From Eudromia elegans (taxonomy: Eukaryota; Chordata; Aves; Tinamiformes; Tinamidae): DNA of 64,000 nucleotides. The notes beneath the pieces were generated by a model that ran no database searches, had not been told where the DNA came from, and worked only from the letters and a program-made list of their open reading frames with translations. The translations under genes and the position numbers were made by a program. The stretch is taken from the NCBI GenBank assembly GCA_003342815.1, contig PTEX01000012.1, forward strand, positions 4,759,209 to 4,823,208, in the 5' to 3' direction. Shown here piece by piece: positions 20,945 to 33,719 of this stretch; position 1 is the first letter of the stretch; the number at the start of each line of letters is the position of its first letter.

Positions 20945-22605
20945 TATCTTCTAATAATAGAAGACTTTGGAACAATTTTGGCATATTTCTATGTACATGG
21001 AGTTCAGGGAAGCAGTAATGAACAGACTTAGTCTAACAATAGTAAAATGTATTCAGATAACTCTGTGATTGATTGGAGGAATTATTACTGAATGAATTAT
21101 TTATGAATTTTTTTTTCAAACATTTATAGATTAATGCAAAATGTATTCACCCTTTATTTGAAGCAATATGGGAAAATTAAGAAATGATTGCAATTAATAA
21201 TTTAAGTGTGGGTAGGCATCATTCACTATGATTATTGCTTTCTTTATTGCCTAAGATGTGAAAAAGAGTAAGTGGGTTAGAGTGATCTGGAATGGTAGTG
21301 TCTGCTTAGGTTGCAGAACTGAGCTCCTCCTAGAGAAGGAAACAACTGAGCTCCTTTAGGAACGTTCTGTAGCGGTTTTTTTGCTCTAGTGTAAAAAAGC
21401 ACCTGATGCTGCTGCTGGTTGAATAAATGTTTGCGTCTTTCTTTGTTCTGAGGATTAAGGTTATGGCTACCACAAGAAAGCCCACTGCTTCGAATGAGAA
21501 ATACCGTCTTCTAGTTTTGCTTTATGAAAAATGCACTCGATTCCTCATAAGGAAGTTTCTGGCTTTCTTCGCGTTGCCTGAGGGTTGAATTCTTATTAAT
21601 TCTGCATTTCATTTGATTTGCGCCCTGTCAACAAAGACTTAAACTGTGGAAATGAAATGAGCGTTTGTGGCCATGTATCTTGGTTGGATACAGTTCTCAA
21701 AAGTCTGCATTACTCTGTCACAAGTTACTGGTTTTAATTCTGGAAAAACTGTGATGGTCTCTCTAATACGGGCCCCAGTACCACCAGAATCAAGTTATAT
21801 GAATCTTTGCTAGTATACCACAGTCCAAAGTGGAGCAGGGCCATGGAATAAACCATTAGTTTCAAAATAACTGAACTGGATTGCTCAGAGTGTTTTTCTG
21901 GTAACCCTCTCCTGCAGTTTAGACTTTGTACTGCCAGGTGATGAAAAGCTGTGAGCTCTTAAAGATACTCAATGAAATCATATGTGGGTTTGTATTTTTT
22001 TTCCTATCCAAGAAACCATTTCTTACAAGCTCGTTGTGTTATCAGGGATTTCAGTTAAACTACTGTGATCTTGCTTGCATGCAAGTCGCCTTTCCTTGCC
22101 TTCACATACCCTATAGTCATGCCCCAAATAATTACCAGGGGAGTAAAAGCTGCCTGGTATGGAAAATCAGCTTCAGCTTTGACCTTGATAGCTAGATTGA
22201 ATAAGAATTTGAAACAAATATTCAGAAATCTTGAGGACCACATTTGCAATGAGATTTTCCTTACTTTCTATTGTAAATCTGATAATTTATTTAGTTTTTT
22301 AAAGTTCAGTTCCCTCCCCCCGCCCCCAGGCTTATTTATTCATTTTGGACCGTTTTTCACTTCCTGAGTTGGAATTAATAGATCTTACATTTTAATATGT
22401 TATATCACAAGGATTTTCTCATTATAAGAATGGTGAAAGATACATGCTGAGCTACTTGTAGTGAAGGAGCAAGAAATTGTCATCTTTTCTGGAAAAGGAT
22501 GCAAAACCCAAAGTCTGTGCCAGCAAACTGATCTGTGTAAGTGTAAAAGTGCTGTTCTGGTCAGCAGAGCTGTAATATTTCAATAGTTGCATGCTCTTTG
22601 GACTA
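20945..22605. other. Unique AT-rich sequence, no gene seen
   Basis: AT-rich DNA, especially 21040-21240. No known repeat, RNA gene or exon was recognised. Confidence 0.5.
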
Positions 22606-22611
22606 ATAACC

Positions 22612-22638
22612 AATAAATTGGCCCAAAAAAAAAAAAAA
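22612..22638 (+). repeat. A14 tract just downstream of AATAAA
   Basis: AATAAA at 22612-22617 is followed after 7 bases by 14 consecutive A (22625-22638). The arrangement hints at the tail of a retroposed transcript, but the spacing is shorter than the usual 10 to 30 bases and no parent sequence is recognised upstream. It may be chance. Confidence 0.5.
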
Positions 22639-22639
22639 G

Positions 22640-25545
22640 TGAATAGGACAACAAGTGTGAACTGGATGCAGTTAGTTATAAATAGTGAACAATGTTGCAC
22701 TGCCTCTGTGACTTAGTCACTGAACTACATACCAACATCAAATGTTAAAGCAAGGCAGATGTCTCAGGGACACAGGGTTCCAGTTCTATGTAAGCTATAG
22801 AAGATCAGTTAAGCAGAAACGTTAACAAAAAAGAAGAGTTTCAGTGTTCAGCAGCATCTTTCAAATATGGTCTTGATTGCAAAATATTCAAAATCCGAGT
22901 CAGAAGTCTTAGCAGAGAATGACAGTACAGGACACTCTGTGCAGTGCCAGTGGTGATGGGCTGCAGTGAAGCAGTGATGGGCTGAGGTGACTACAGGAGC
23001 ACACAGTTCATCCAGGTGACTTTTGCTGCTGGTGCTATTTAGATTTCCAGTCCAAATATCAATACAGACTTAGTGTATTTTTCATTTTTCTCTTTATTTG
23101 ATAATGTAAGAGAGATGATACACCTAGATCTAGCACAGCCCAGATGTTGACTATTGAAAACCTACAAAAAAAGGATTACTTATAAACATCCCAAACAGTT
23201 AAATTAAATTACTAGTAATCTATCATGTAAAGATGGAAAGCTAAATATAAATAAATAAGTAAAAGGATTAAACAGCCTGAATGGCATTATAGCTTTACAG
23301 CCTGAGTGGCATTTGGAACTATGCCTTCCCTTTAAAAAAGATGGAACTCTCTGCAAATTCAATTCAGGCATATTGAATGTGTAGCTAGTCCACATACTCA
23401 AGGATTATATTGTTTTCCTCTAGTCCCTTATTTTTTACACGCCTTCAATAATTAGCCAGCGCCTCTCACTGAGGGGTCTGATGGTGCCTTCAAATTTCAT
23501 GCATGCACCCCAAATTCCTCCAAACCCTCTTCCGGGTAAGCGTTCATATCACTATCCAGTGAAGGATCCCCTCTTGAAGGAGGGGACTGAAGTGAGATCC
23601 GAGAGCCCCCCTGTGCTTTCTGGCAGTAGTGAGGTATTGCTTGTGCCTCAGCAGTTGGTTCTGTTTAGTGAAACAATATTTACACTTTTTTTCCCCAAGC
23701 TACATGATAATGCATTGGTGTGATCACTGTGTGCTTTAGTTGAAGACACATCATTGCCTTTAAACAATGTTAAATCTTCTGGTTTATCTTCATGATTTAT
23801 TTTATTCCATGACAACAGAATTAAGGATTAGTAAATGATTACCTGCACTAAATTTCCAACCTATTACTCTGCTCTGGAAACATCTACAAGTATTTGTATG
23901 TCATTATGCAACATAAAGGTCACCCTGTTCAAGGCAGGTTGGTTCTGAAACATTTTTTCTCTTTAATGCCTTTGAGGAAGAAAGAGCAGGTGAGCTGTGG
24001 CAGGCCACCAAATGCCTCTATTTTTAGTATTGTGAGCTATACAAAGGTTTGCAGGTGCAAAGTGTATCTACAAAAGCGTCTGGTACTTTTTTTTTCCCTT
24101 CTTAACATCAGCACCAACAGATCTTGATCTTCACAAAAGTATTTTTGTTTGGATAAGCGTGTGCCCTTTCATTCATATCACAAATGCTGGGATGTTTTCA
24201 TCCTTTGGGGACTGCAGACAAATACTGTGGGTTTTTTTTTCAAATTTTTCAAATTATGTGATGATTCATTTCTTTAATTCAATGGCAGGTTTCTTAAGAT
24301 ACCAAGAAAACCCTACGTGTAAAAAAAGCACAAATGGGAAACTAGGAAATATTCCTGTCAGTGTGTGACTTACTTGATTTACATGGAATTCCACATGTTT
24401 ATGTAGCAAACATTTGGTCCACATATTGTGAGCTAAGTCCACGTGGCTGAAGCTTTTGCCTGCGTCTTGCTTTTGAGCCTAGAATGGTTCCAGACAAGTT
24501 CAAATACAGTCAAAGTGCACAACTGCTCGCTCCTGCTCGTTGGTGGCATTTGCCTCTTGTATAACCCCCAGCATAACTGTTGCTATTAAAGCTTCTGCTG
24601 CTGCTTAGTTCTTCATGGCAAGGAATGAATAAAACTCAACCCGTGTTGGGTCCTGGGTTGAATGCCCAAGCGCTAGCAGAGTAAACAAATGAAGTGAAAA
24701 GGAGGGAATGTTTCATTTAAACAAAAATAAAGGTAAGGTTTGTTCTAATTTGGATGTCATTAGTTAGCATATGAGTGTAAATGAGCTGAAACACTTCCAT
24801 CTGGGGAGATGTTTATATTAGGAATGAATGGTATTTTTCTCTTGCTTCCCGTTCCATTGTTTTTATGTTTCCAGTTTGAATGATTCAGATGTTGAATCCT
24901 GAGAGGATAGGCTCTTTTAAAAAGGAATTTCAGGGAATACTTTAGAAAGAACCTGTAAATTCTTGTGAATTTTGGTCAGTTTGAGTATTAATTTACAGTG
25001 TTACAGCGCAGTGTTTCAAAAGCGGACATTTCATTACTGTTACAACCACGAAGCTGTCACAGTGGGGTGTGAATTTGCTGTGATCTCATTAATAGAATAG
25101 AAATTAGGACTGGATAGAGAGAGCGAAATTACTTCCTGTTGCTCCTCCGTTAGACGACAAGGAAAGTGCAGTGTCTGCTTTCTGGCAGTCACCGAGAAGG
25201 TGAAAATGGAGCTGCAGCAGGAGAGCGCTTGCAAAGTGGGGCTCAGTAGGATAAAATTGCCATCAAAGCTAGAAATGCAAATCCAAGTTTTATCAGTTTG
25301 TCAGATAAAAAACAAATAAACAAGCAGGAGGTTAATAAACTGCATGCAGAAATGAAAGATAAAACGAGAATGGACGTGATGCCCGGGAGCTTCTCTGTAG
25401 GCTATTGAAGAAAACGGAAATAGAGAGCTGAAAAGATCCCCCCTGCCATCGCTAGTAGGGCTTGGGGACAGGCTCTCAGCGGAAATTCTCGCCCCAAGTT
25501 CTCCTCTTTGTGTCAGGCACACTTCAGTAAGGGCCCTTTTATTTT
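22640..25545. other. Unique AT-rich sequence with a small local duplication
   Basis: No gene seen. Two 17-base copies of ACAGCCTGARTGGCATT lie at 23272-23288 and 23296-23312. The words GTGATGGGCTG also recur near 22953 and 22973. No known repeat family was recognised. Confidence 0.5.
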
Positions 25546-25549
25546 GCCA

Positions 25550-25830
25550 GGAGTCCTTCAGGTGGCTGGGGGGTGGCGCAGAGGGAAAGGAGCTTTTCCT
25601 GTGCTCCTCAGCGCTGCCGTCCTCCCTAGCAGCACATCATGGGGCGGCCTCCCCGTGAGACCACGTGCTCCTCTTGGACCATCGTGCCCCTCGAGCGCTG
25701 TCTTCCACTCTGGTAGCCAGAGCCGAGGACATGGCAGGCTGGGGAGTGGGAACGGGGCCACGTGGCAAGCCGCTCTTGTGCCAGGTGGCGTGTGACATAG
25801 GAGCTGGACACGAATCTGACAGCCTTCCAA
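25550..25830. promoter_or_regulatory. Moderately GC- and CpG-rich patch
   Basis: GC and CpG are raised relative to the flanks, though less than at 19.1 kb or 52.4 kb. Short frames are open on both strands through composition. No gene was recognised. Confidence 0.3.
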
Positions 25831-26529
25831 GCGGGAAGGTCTTTGTTAACAACAGTCTATTGTATACAGCCACAGCAAATTACATAGGTGTTATATAGGT
25901 ACTCAAGGAAGTGCTCGCAGCCCTGCCAGTTATCTGTATAATTTCCCCAGGGGAAATGGGATAGTCTGCCCCCAGTAAGCAGAATTGTGCTGTATGGTAG
26001 CAGCAGGAAAGACTTTCTTTTTAGAGCTCATGTTTTTTGTCTCATCCTCTAGCTCACTCCTGCAATTTTAAGTAAAAGTGATTAGTTGCCATCTGTTTAC
26101 ATATGGATCATGGATCCGCATTAGGAACTGTTAACTGGTTTATAGACGTTATTTATCTTTTTTTAAGTTTCTTTGACTATTTGAAGGCTGAGAGTCATTT
26201 CAGACTTTGACATGTAAATAAGCTGGTAGGTTTTTTCACAGTGAGTGCTTGTGTACATGGTCTTGCCTGATAGCAAGTGTAATTATGGAAGCCATTTCTT
26301 CACTTAATTAAAAATGGATCAGTGCATCTGAAACAGAGGGGATCCAGTAAAATTCAGTATTTATTTCTTGTTGCCTGTGGACAGTGACACAAGAAAATCA
26401 GCTGCTGTTTAGAGGTATGGAAAGAGAAGAAGTAGCTGTTTTTAGTAATACATTTAGTACTTGTTACTAATGCAAAGCATATTTAGTTAAACTTATATGG
26501 CTACAGAATAAGATTTTTGAGAATGGAAT

Positions 26530-26555
26530 ATTTTTTTCCTTATTTTTAGGTGCCT
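26530..26555 (+). other. Strong 3' splice-site-like tract abutting a GT
   Basis: TTTTTTTCCTTATTTTTAG ends at 26549 and is immediately followed by GTGCCT. The acceptor side fits consensus well and the donor side is weak. A 116-codon open frame follows (26561-26911) but has no recognised domain. It could be a cryptic acceptor or a weak recursive-splice-like site. Confidence 0.3.
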
Positions 26556-26914
26556 CCCTTATGCAGACTATAAGAGATGTGTTGTTAGGGTCTGGTTTTA
26601 GGAAGTGCTTCTTAAACAAATTGTTAGGGCTCATGAAATTGTATTTTAAAGTGGGTTTATCTTGGATTTGGGTAAATAATTTCAGAGTAACCTTCTTTTC
26701 TCTGTTTATGTTGGAGGCCATTGCCATGTTTTTAGAAAGAAGCTACCAGGTCAACAGGCAGGGCCTGATGGAAGAAGTCTGGAGAAAAGGCTTTCTTTGT
26801 AAGCAGTGTTTCGGCTCAACGCAGCCCCCAGAGCAGCTGTGTAAATCAGTGCATCTTCCGTGTTGCTTTCAGGTCTTGGAGCGCTGCTTGGGAGGAGGTG
26901 TGAGCTGGTAGCGA

Positions 26915-29390
26915 TCAGGTAGCATCACTTCTGAGACGCAGGGATTTGGGGCATTGAGGTGTTGGGAAGTGTAACTTCAGTTCCTACCCTGTGTGAAAAG
27001 GAAGCATATGAAAAGTAGCTAACTCCTGTGTTCTCTTATTTTATTTATTATTTATGTATTCTCTCTGCAGCCCCCTGTGCTGGTGTTTCAGGTGGCATAC
27101 TGTCTTGTGCAGCGTGGGTGAGTGGCTCTGGCTTGAGACATGGAATTATTCTAGTTCAGCCTTACATGGGGACAACTTAAGCCAAAGCAGAAAAAGAGGA
27201 AGAATTCCACTTCAGAACTTGTTCTCCATCACTCCTTGCCTACTTACAAATAAGCCATTTGGGACTATTTAGGCTCTGCTGTTCATTTTAGCTTTCTCAC
27301 CTGGCTTGACCTTTCTACCTCGGTCTCGACATCTGTGTTGGTTAATGTGATAGCCGTTTTCTCCTTTCTTGTAGCTTGCATAAAGTGCCTTGGTGGGGTT
27401 AAATGTGTTCTTGTCATAATTAAATCACTGCTGTATGTTCAATTGCTCTATTTTTAGATTGTTTCCTGCTCTGTGGGAGATGAAACAAGCAGAGCCCCTG
27501 ATTTCTTCACAGGGAATTGCACCTTCCCCTGCTATATCCGAACTGAAAGCTGTGGTCAGAAGAACACGCGCATACAAAGGCTTTTCTTATTTCCCCAGCC
27601 ACCTTTGGACCTAAGTATAGGGCAAATATAACCTGCTCCAGAGCCTGAGAAGTTCTGAGCACTTTCTAAAATGGGTTGTGGTGAGGATTCCCAGGCTCCT
27701 GCAGTTGGTGGGTGCTCCAGTGATGGGCAGGAGGTGTAGGGCTTGGTGTTCCCTCTCAAGCCTGTTCAGGACATTGCCAGAGTATTGGGCAGGATGAATG
27801 TACGACTGGAAGTGCTTATTTTGAAATGGCTCTAGACATTGGTCACCTGGTCCCTAGATACAGCTAGAAAACTCTTCCATACTTACAGTGAGGCTTCTCT
27901 CATATGATTTCCATTATTAACATTGCTGAGCTTTGAAGATGGTAATAATTTGAAAGAGGGTTCTAGCCCGAGACTTTTTTACTCATCTTGTGATGATAAA
28001 GTGCCTGTTGGCATCTCACTGTTTAGTCAAAACTTCTAGACCTTCCTTAGCTTCTCTTTCTTGCTGTTAAGTAGAGCGAGACAAAGAATAACAGTAAATA
28101 AGAGCTAAAGTTTTAAAGAATTAACGTAATTCTGTGTCATTTTAGGAAAAAAAAAAAGGTTGATTTAGTGCTCCTTGTGATAGTATGTCTATGGTTAATC
28201 TATAAACACGTTCAAGGAGAATCAGCAGTGTGGCAGAGCTTTTTATCCTATTCCCTTTTCAATTAGTTATGTCTTCTACAGAGAGCTCTATAGTAAGTTC
28301 AGTTTTCTTTCTGACTGTTCTGCTTCATGATTGTGTTTCAGTTTAGAATAAGGTTTTAAAGAGCTGCTTTTTCCTCAGTTTTGCCGAGTCTTGTTGATTC
28401 AAGCAACAATTCAAGTTCTACTTTCAGTAATAGGCACTATAGTGGAATAAAAAGTTGAACTTTTTAGTGGGAGGGGACGGATGACAGGAATTGAGCAGAA
28501 GTAACGTTATCTCTGGTAGTAATTACGACCAATTTCCATGCCTGCTGACACGATGGAGGGTGGATAAGCATTGGGTTCTGCCGCAAACTGAGGCCTTGTA
28601 ACAGGGCAGAGTCATGTGCACGTGTCTGTCACGGTGTTTGATACATACCAGGATCCTGATAGTCTTCTGCTTGAACAAATAGGACTCTTCATGTGCCAAA
28701 GGGAATAGTCTCACCCAGGCAGGGTGATGAACTCGATGATTTATTAGCCTCGAACTATTGCAGTTTTTATTAGACTATGATTTACCCAGCATATACAGCT
28801 TTATCTTCAAAACTGGTCACTATAACACTGGGGTCAAAAAAAGTGATTTACAGAGATAAACCCTTTTATATGTGTCTGCATCTCAAGGATAATGTTAGAA
28901 AATACTGGTATTAGTTTTGTAAATTTTGTGTACTACAATTACTCAGCTATATTTGAAATTGTTAAATTGCTTCATTCCCTTTCCAATAATAGTGCTGCTT
29001 TTAAATTTCCAGCATTATAAATCACATGCAGATAAAATTCAATGACTTGGTTATCTCCATCTGTAATAGCTGTTCATCCACCCTGTTTCATAATAAGAAA
29101 CTTTCAAAATAGATTGAAACTTTCCTTTTTTCTTGCATATAACTGTACTTCAAATTTACTTCAGCGTAGTTCTAGGCGAGTTTGTGTTTGCAGTGTGACA
29201 GCATTTCAGTCCTGTGGAATAGTGTTTTGTTGGCTGCAAAATCCCCTGCAGATTATTTACTTAGGCTCTTCTGCATGCTACAAGTCACTGCTCTTTGTTG
29301 GCCTCATGGAAGATCAATCTGCATGGGTGACACCACAACAACCTCCACTAAGCAAATGTCACCTAATTATAGTTCTGTCAACCTCTATCA
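26915..29390. other. Unique sequence, no gene seen
   Basis: Mixed to AT-rich DNA. A short A run lies at about 28147-28157. No repeat family or exon was recognised. Confidence 0.5.
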
Positions 29391-29393
29391 AAT

Positions 29394-29422
29394 GGTGATC
29401 TTTTGAAAGGGTGATCTTTTGA
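29394..29422 (+). repeat. Two-copy direct repeat, period 16
   Basis: GGTGATCTTTTGA occurs at 29394-29406 and again at 29410-29422, separated by 3 bases. This is a small replication-slippage type duplication with no known function. Confidence 0.85.
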
Positions 29423-30379
29423 GAAGAGGAGGATGCAAATGATGGATCTGTCTTGTGGGCCTTTCCTGCACTGTGAGCCTTTATGTTTGTGTAATTTTTG
29501 CATTTTTATGTTAATGTGTATGGGTATCTGCTCATTTTTTGCATGCAGTAGCAGACCAGTTACAGTTTATATTGAAAAAAATAGTGGGCCGCAACATGAA
29601 TCATATTTTATGGATGAGGTTGATTTGCATTAGGCTTAATTTTTTGTTCATTTACCTACAATTATCATTGCCATTTCCTGAAAATTACAGTTTAGTCAAG
29701 AGGGACTTCAGGATGAATAATGAAGGGGCGACTGAGCACGCGCCTGCATGGTGCGGTTCCAGCCATCTGCTCTGTGTTGTCCTGGGAGTTGCTAGTCTCG
29801 TAGCATCAGTGCTGGCAACTTGGCAGCCCCACGGTGTGGGTTAGTAGGGGAGTGCGGGAGAAGTTCTGCCCTTCCCCTTGTGCCAGCCGGGGTTACGTGG
29901 CTGTTGTGTTCGGAGGGCACCCGCAGAGCAGCCTGAGCTCGGAAGCAGTGCTGCGTGCCTTACGCCTGGCTTCCAGAGCGGGCGTTTCCTTTCCACAGAG
30001 CTTTTAATATTCCAGGGGCTATTCCTCTTTTTGCAGGCTCTCATACAGGGTTACGGTGCTCTAAGAAAGAGAGACCTATGCATAAAACACAAGAAAAAAC
30101 AGGTTTTGCTCTGCAGGTCACACAAGGAAACCTGCTGTCTGTCCTGGTGGTTCTCACCTGTTCTGAGGAACATGCTGAACAAAACACATCTTGCTTTTGT
30201 ACTGCGGAGCCACTGTGGAGGGACGAGCGTTTTTACCTGCAGTAATTGCTGGGGGGCACTTTCCTTGGCAATGTTTTGCCCACAGATCTACCCACTGCCT
30301 GGCTAGAGGTGTTGCAGAAAGGGGAGAGAAGAAATTCGGTAGCATTACCTTAGAAAGCACAGGTCCTACCGAAGCATGG

Positions 30380-30990
30380 TGTGCAGACGGGGAAGATCCA
30401 TCCCTCCTGCCCTTCCTCCTTGCTCACTTGGCCTCCTCCTTGGTTGTGCCCCTTGCTGGAGGAGGGCTGCCTGCGGGTGCCGTGTGGCTGCTGCACTGCT
30501 CCCACGCGCTCCTTCCCTCTCTGTCAGTGAGTCCGCAAGTGCCTCGTGGGTGGAAGGTGCAGACTGCTGCCCTTTCCTTGGGGTGGATACTCTGTAAGAG
30601 CAAGAGATGATAGCGCTTCTGTTGCGATCTCTGGCGAGCGTCCTCTCTACCCTCTGAATTTTCTTGCAGCATGAGAAACAGTTTGGGTCTGTCTGCCCAA
30701 GACACCTGTGTTATCATCACTCCTAAGGCAGGGATCGGCAGGTAGATCTGCCACTGTTCCTTTGGCGAGGGGTGCTCTGTTTTCCTTTCCCACAGCGAGC
30801 AGTAGATCTGCAGTTCCTCGGCTCTGCGAGAGCCCAGGACCTCTGGTGACGGCGCTGGCGGCCGGGCTCGCGCGGCCTTGGTGCCCCTCGAGGTGCCAGG
30901 CGCTTTGTCCTTCGCAGCCTGCCCACCGCAGCCCCTGCTCGCCCAGCCGTCTCCAGGATTCCAGACCCGCCTCACCTTCAAACTGCGCCT
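30380..30990. promoter_or_regulatory. GC-rich patch with a CpG-dense core
   Basis: The CpG-dense core is at about 30825-30960, including a GCTGGCGGCCGGGCTCGCGCGG stretch in pieces. Overlapping open frames on both strands (up to 185 codons on minus) follow from base composition. No gene structure was recognised. It is another isolated CpG-rich patch. Confidence 0.4.
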
Positions 30991-31500
30991 CCCTGAGGAG
31001 TTCCAGCCCCTTCTGAGACTTCTCAGAGGACACCATCCATGCTAAAGTAGGAAAGGAGAAAATATTTTGTGGAGGGCTGGTCGCTGTTGAAATACATGCT
31101 CTTTTCTTTTTTACATATATTTCTTTTGCTTAGTATTACTCTTTTGCCGTGGATGATTCCTTTATCACTCATGTTTGCATTTCTCTCCTTTGGAAATGAA
31201 AAGCAAAGACAAATGTCACATGTGTGTGAGCAAGGCCATATTTTCAACTGCAGTGTTTACTTTTGCCTCCAACTGTTATTTTGGAAACTTCAGTTTCAAT
31301 TTGTTTTTCATCTTCATGATGTCATTAAGCATCTGAGTATGTGTTATTTAAGAGTGTAAGAGTCTGTAAGCATTTGTTTCAGTTTAAAAAAAACCATGAG
31401 TCTGATACAATAGACTTGTAACCTAGTATGGACCACCTATAGCTTTCAATCTTTCAACTGCTAATATTTATTGATCATGGCTTTTCTTGTCTTGCATGAC

Positions 31501-31534
31501 TGCTTTTTATATATATATATGTATATATAAAGCA
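31501..31534. repeat. (TA)n within a short inverted repeat
   Basis: An alternating TA tract of about 20 bases is framed by TGCTTT at 31501-31506 and AAAGCA at 31529-31534, which are complementary. The whole could extrude as an AT-rich hairpin. This is a typical short microsatellite. Confidence 0.85.
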
Positions 31535-31539
31535 GATCT

Positions 31540-32255
31540 TTGTAAGTCTCCAGCCTTCCTGGAACAACGTAAGGGTTTTTTTATGTTTCTAGAGACAATG
31601 TCATTGCCTTTGCCAGCAGGCTATTGAAAGAGTTGAAAAAAAAGTGGTTTTGTTTAGTTGTTTATTTTAGAGCATCTATCATTTTGGCATCTGATCAAAT
31701 CTGAATTAAAATGCCTAGCTGTTGCTCTGTGTTTTTGTTGTTAGTTGTGCGTGATTTGCTGTGCAATGGATGATGCAGTGTTTCTGGAATTTTATGCCTT
31801 CAGTTGTGATTACTTTGGAAGTAATTTACAGCTATCGAATCTTGTCTTCGTAATTAGACACTGGTGGGTTTAGCTTTGTTTTGTTTTTAATGCACAAGGT
31901 AGATTTCCATAAATCTATCAAAAAAAAATCACAAACTGTTCTCTGGAACCTCATACAAAATTCATTAACTTCTATGGTATTGTATTTAATTGACAGTTAA
32001 TGTAAAGACATTTCATAAGCTGTTTTGTCCATGTGTTGAGCACTATAGAGAATCTTTCCACTTAACTGTTACATATTTATATATGTCTTTATATTTGCAA
32101 ATGCTAATTTATGTGTCAAACCTGTATGAGCTCTGTATAAATTTTTCCTTTAGAGTGTGTGCATTTGATTGTGGGCCTGTGCTATTTTTTAATAGTATTT
32201 GATACTGGAAATGGCTCTTCCTAATGCGTCCAAAACTCTTAAAATAAAGAATGCC
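31540..32255. other. Unique AT-rich sequence, no gene seen
   Basis: AT-rich DNA with short T and A runs. No repeat family, RNA gene or exon was recognised. Confidence 0.5.
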
Positions 32256-32263
32256 TTCTTTCC

Positions 32264-32287
32264 ATGATGATGATGATGATAATAATA
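32264..32287 (+). repeat. (ATG)n / (GAT)n short microsatellite
   Basis: About six trinucleotide units of ATG followed by ATA units. This is a simple repeat without further structure. Confidence 0.9.
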
Positions 32288-32929
32288 TATTTTTTGTTTA
32301 ATCAAAATTAATTGGTAAAAAAGAAAGGAATGTTTTTAGTGAAGCTGTGCTGGTTTTCTTTGCTTGGGAGTTGACCCTCCAGGCTTGCATGATGTAAATA
32401 AGTTTTAAGTGTTTTGCAGTAACTGGTGTGCCGTGGGGTGTTATGGATATATGAAATGCAGATGGCAGTGCAATTTATGCGGGAGTTTGTGTAAATCCAT
32501 ATTTTCAGCTGATTGCTGGACCTGTTCCTTTGCCTGCCACGCATCCCGTGCCCCAGTGTAAGAGTTATCTGAAAGTCAACTCTAGTTTCTCTTTCCTACA
32601 AGTATACATACAACCAAGGAGCTATTTTCTTCTTTTTTTCTTTGTCACTTCTGGCAACAGTTTCTGTGTTATTTATAAGAGTGTCAGAAATAAGCTCTTG
32701 GTTTATATGTTTAATTATATTAGAAATACAATGTTGAACATGTTTTGAAGGGTCTATAGTTGGTAGAGAAACACAGTAATAGCTACCATGAATCTGTTAC
32801 TAACATATCTGAAGATCTATAAAGACATTCCTTTAAACAAATCAAGTTTCTGATGTGAATTTTATTTCCATTTTGCTCCTGGATTCTTCTTTTGCATAGA
32901 TCATTTAAAAATGTGCTGTTTTACCCCGC

Positions 32930-33640
32930 TAGGAAAACCGCCCGGGTGCATAAAGGCAGCCTTGTGCTTATCAGAAATTAAAGGGGCAGCTCAGCATTAT
33001 GCTCCGGCAGTTTAAAATTCAAATTAATTGTGAGGCAAACTGCTAATGTCTTATTTCGAGGAGCATGAGCAGGCGATCGTCTCCTCCGGAGCTGTCAAGA
33101 CTCGTGCAGCCCCCGTGTAATGGACAGTAGATGACGAGCTCTTTGTTAGCCCGCAGGATGATGCCCTCATTATTGCCTTGGCCATGTAGAACATGTTGCT
33201 TGATTCCCAAGCAAGCTGTCACAGGCGCCTCCTGAAAAATTACTCGCTGCCTGTTAAGTGAATATACATGATGAAAAGACACAGCTCAGTCCTGGCAACA
33301 CATGACTTCATTGATAGTAGCAATTTTCTGAACATCTGAGGCAGCGCCGAGCTGTTGTCTGGCTCATTTTCTTTGTTATTTTATCCGAGGAGCCTCTCAT
33401 GGGAGTAGAGTGTCCTTTTGCTTTTACTCTCCACTGTCACTGGTTGCAGCGGTATGAACTGCTCTGCGTGATGATGTATTAATTTCTTGGGTGCTGCATC
33501 ATGTCTGACTTTTCTTGAAAATAATTTACTTTAATGTTATTACCCTTCCCTAGTGGGCGTGGGGGAGGAGGAGAGAGGGAACTATTTGTATTGAAATTCA
33601 GCGACTCTCAATGTACAAAAGGATAGGCTTTTAATTAATT
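32930..33640. promoter_or_regulatory. Candidate conserved noncoding (or partly coding) element
   Basis: This 700-base stretch differs from its flanks. It is balanced in composition, high in complexity, free of homopolymers, and holds scattered CpGs in an otherwise AT-rich area (for example GGCGATCGTCTCCTCCGG near 33072). Homeodomain-like words occur (TTAATTAATTT at 33631). Vertebrate conserved elements often have this texture. It overlaps a coding-looking minus-strand frame described separately. Conservation cannot be tested here. Confidence 0.35.
33043..33250 (-). CDS. Coding-looking island on minus strand, possible terminal exon (unconfirmed)
   Basis: On the minus strand a reasonable acceptor (TATTCACTTAACAG) ends at 33251 and is followed by 1 base plus 68 sense codons and TAG at 33045-33043. 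Codon usage is gene-like and residues are varied, with pieces such as QRVIFQEAPVTACLG and NKELVIYCPLHGGC. I do not recognise the protein. No polyadenylation signal was confirmed downstream on this strand. It sits inside a complex, element-like segment, so selection on a noncoding element could mimic these features. It is a low-confidence exon candidate. Confidence 0.22.
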
Positions 33641-33719
33641 TCCCAAGAGGATGATGCTGCAAAAAAGGATGGGGAGAAATGTTGCTGATAGCCCAATTTG
33701 TGACTTAGAGGAAGGGAGT

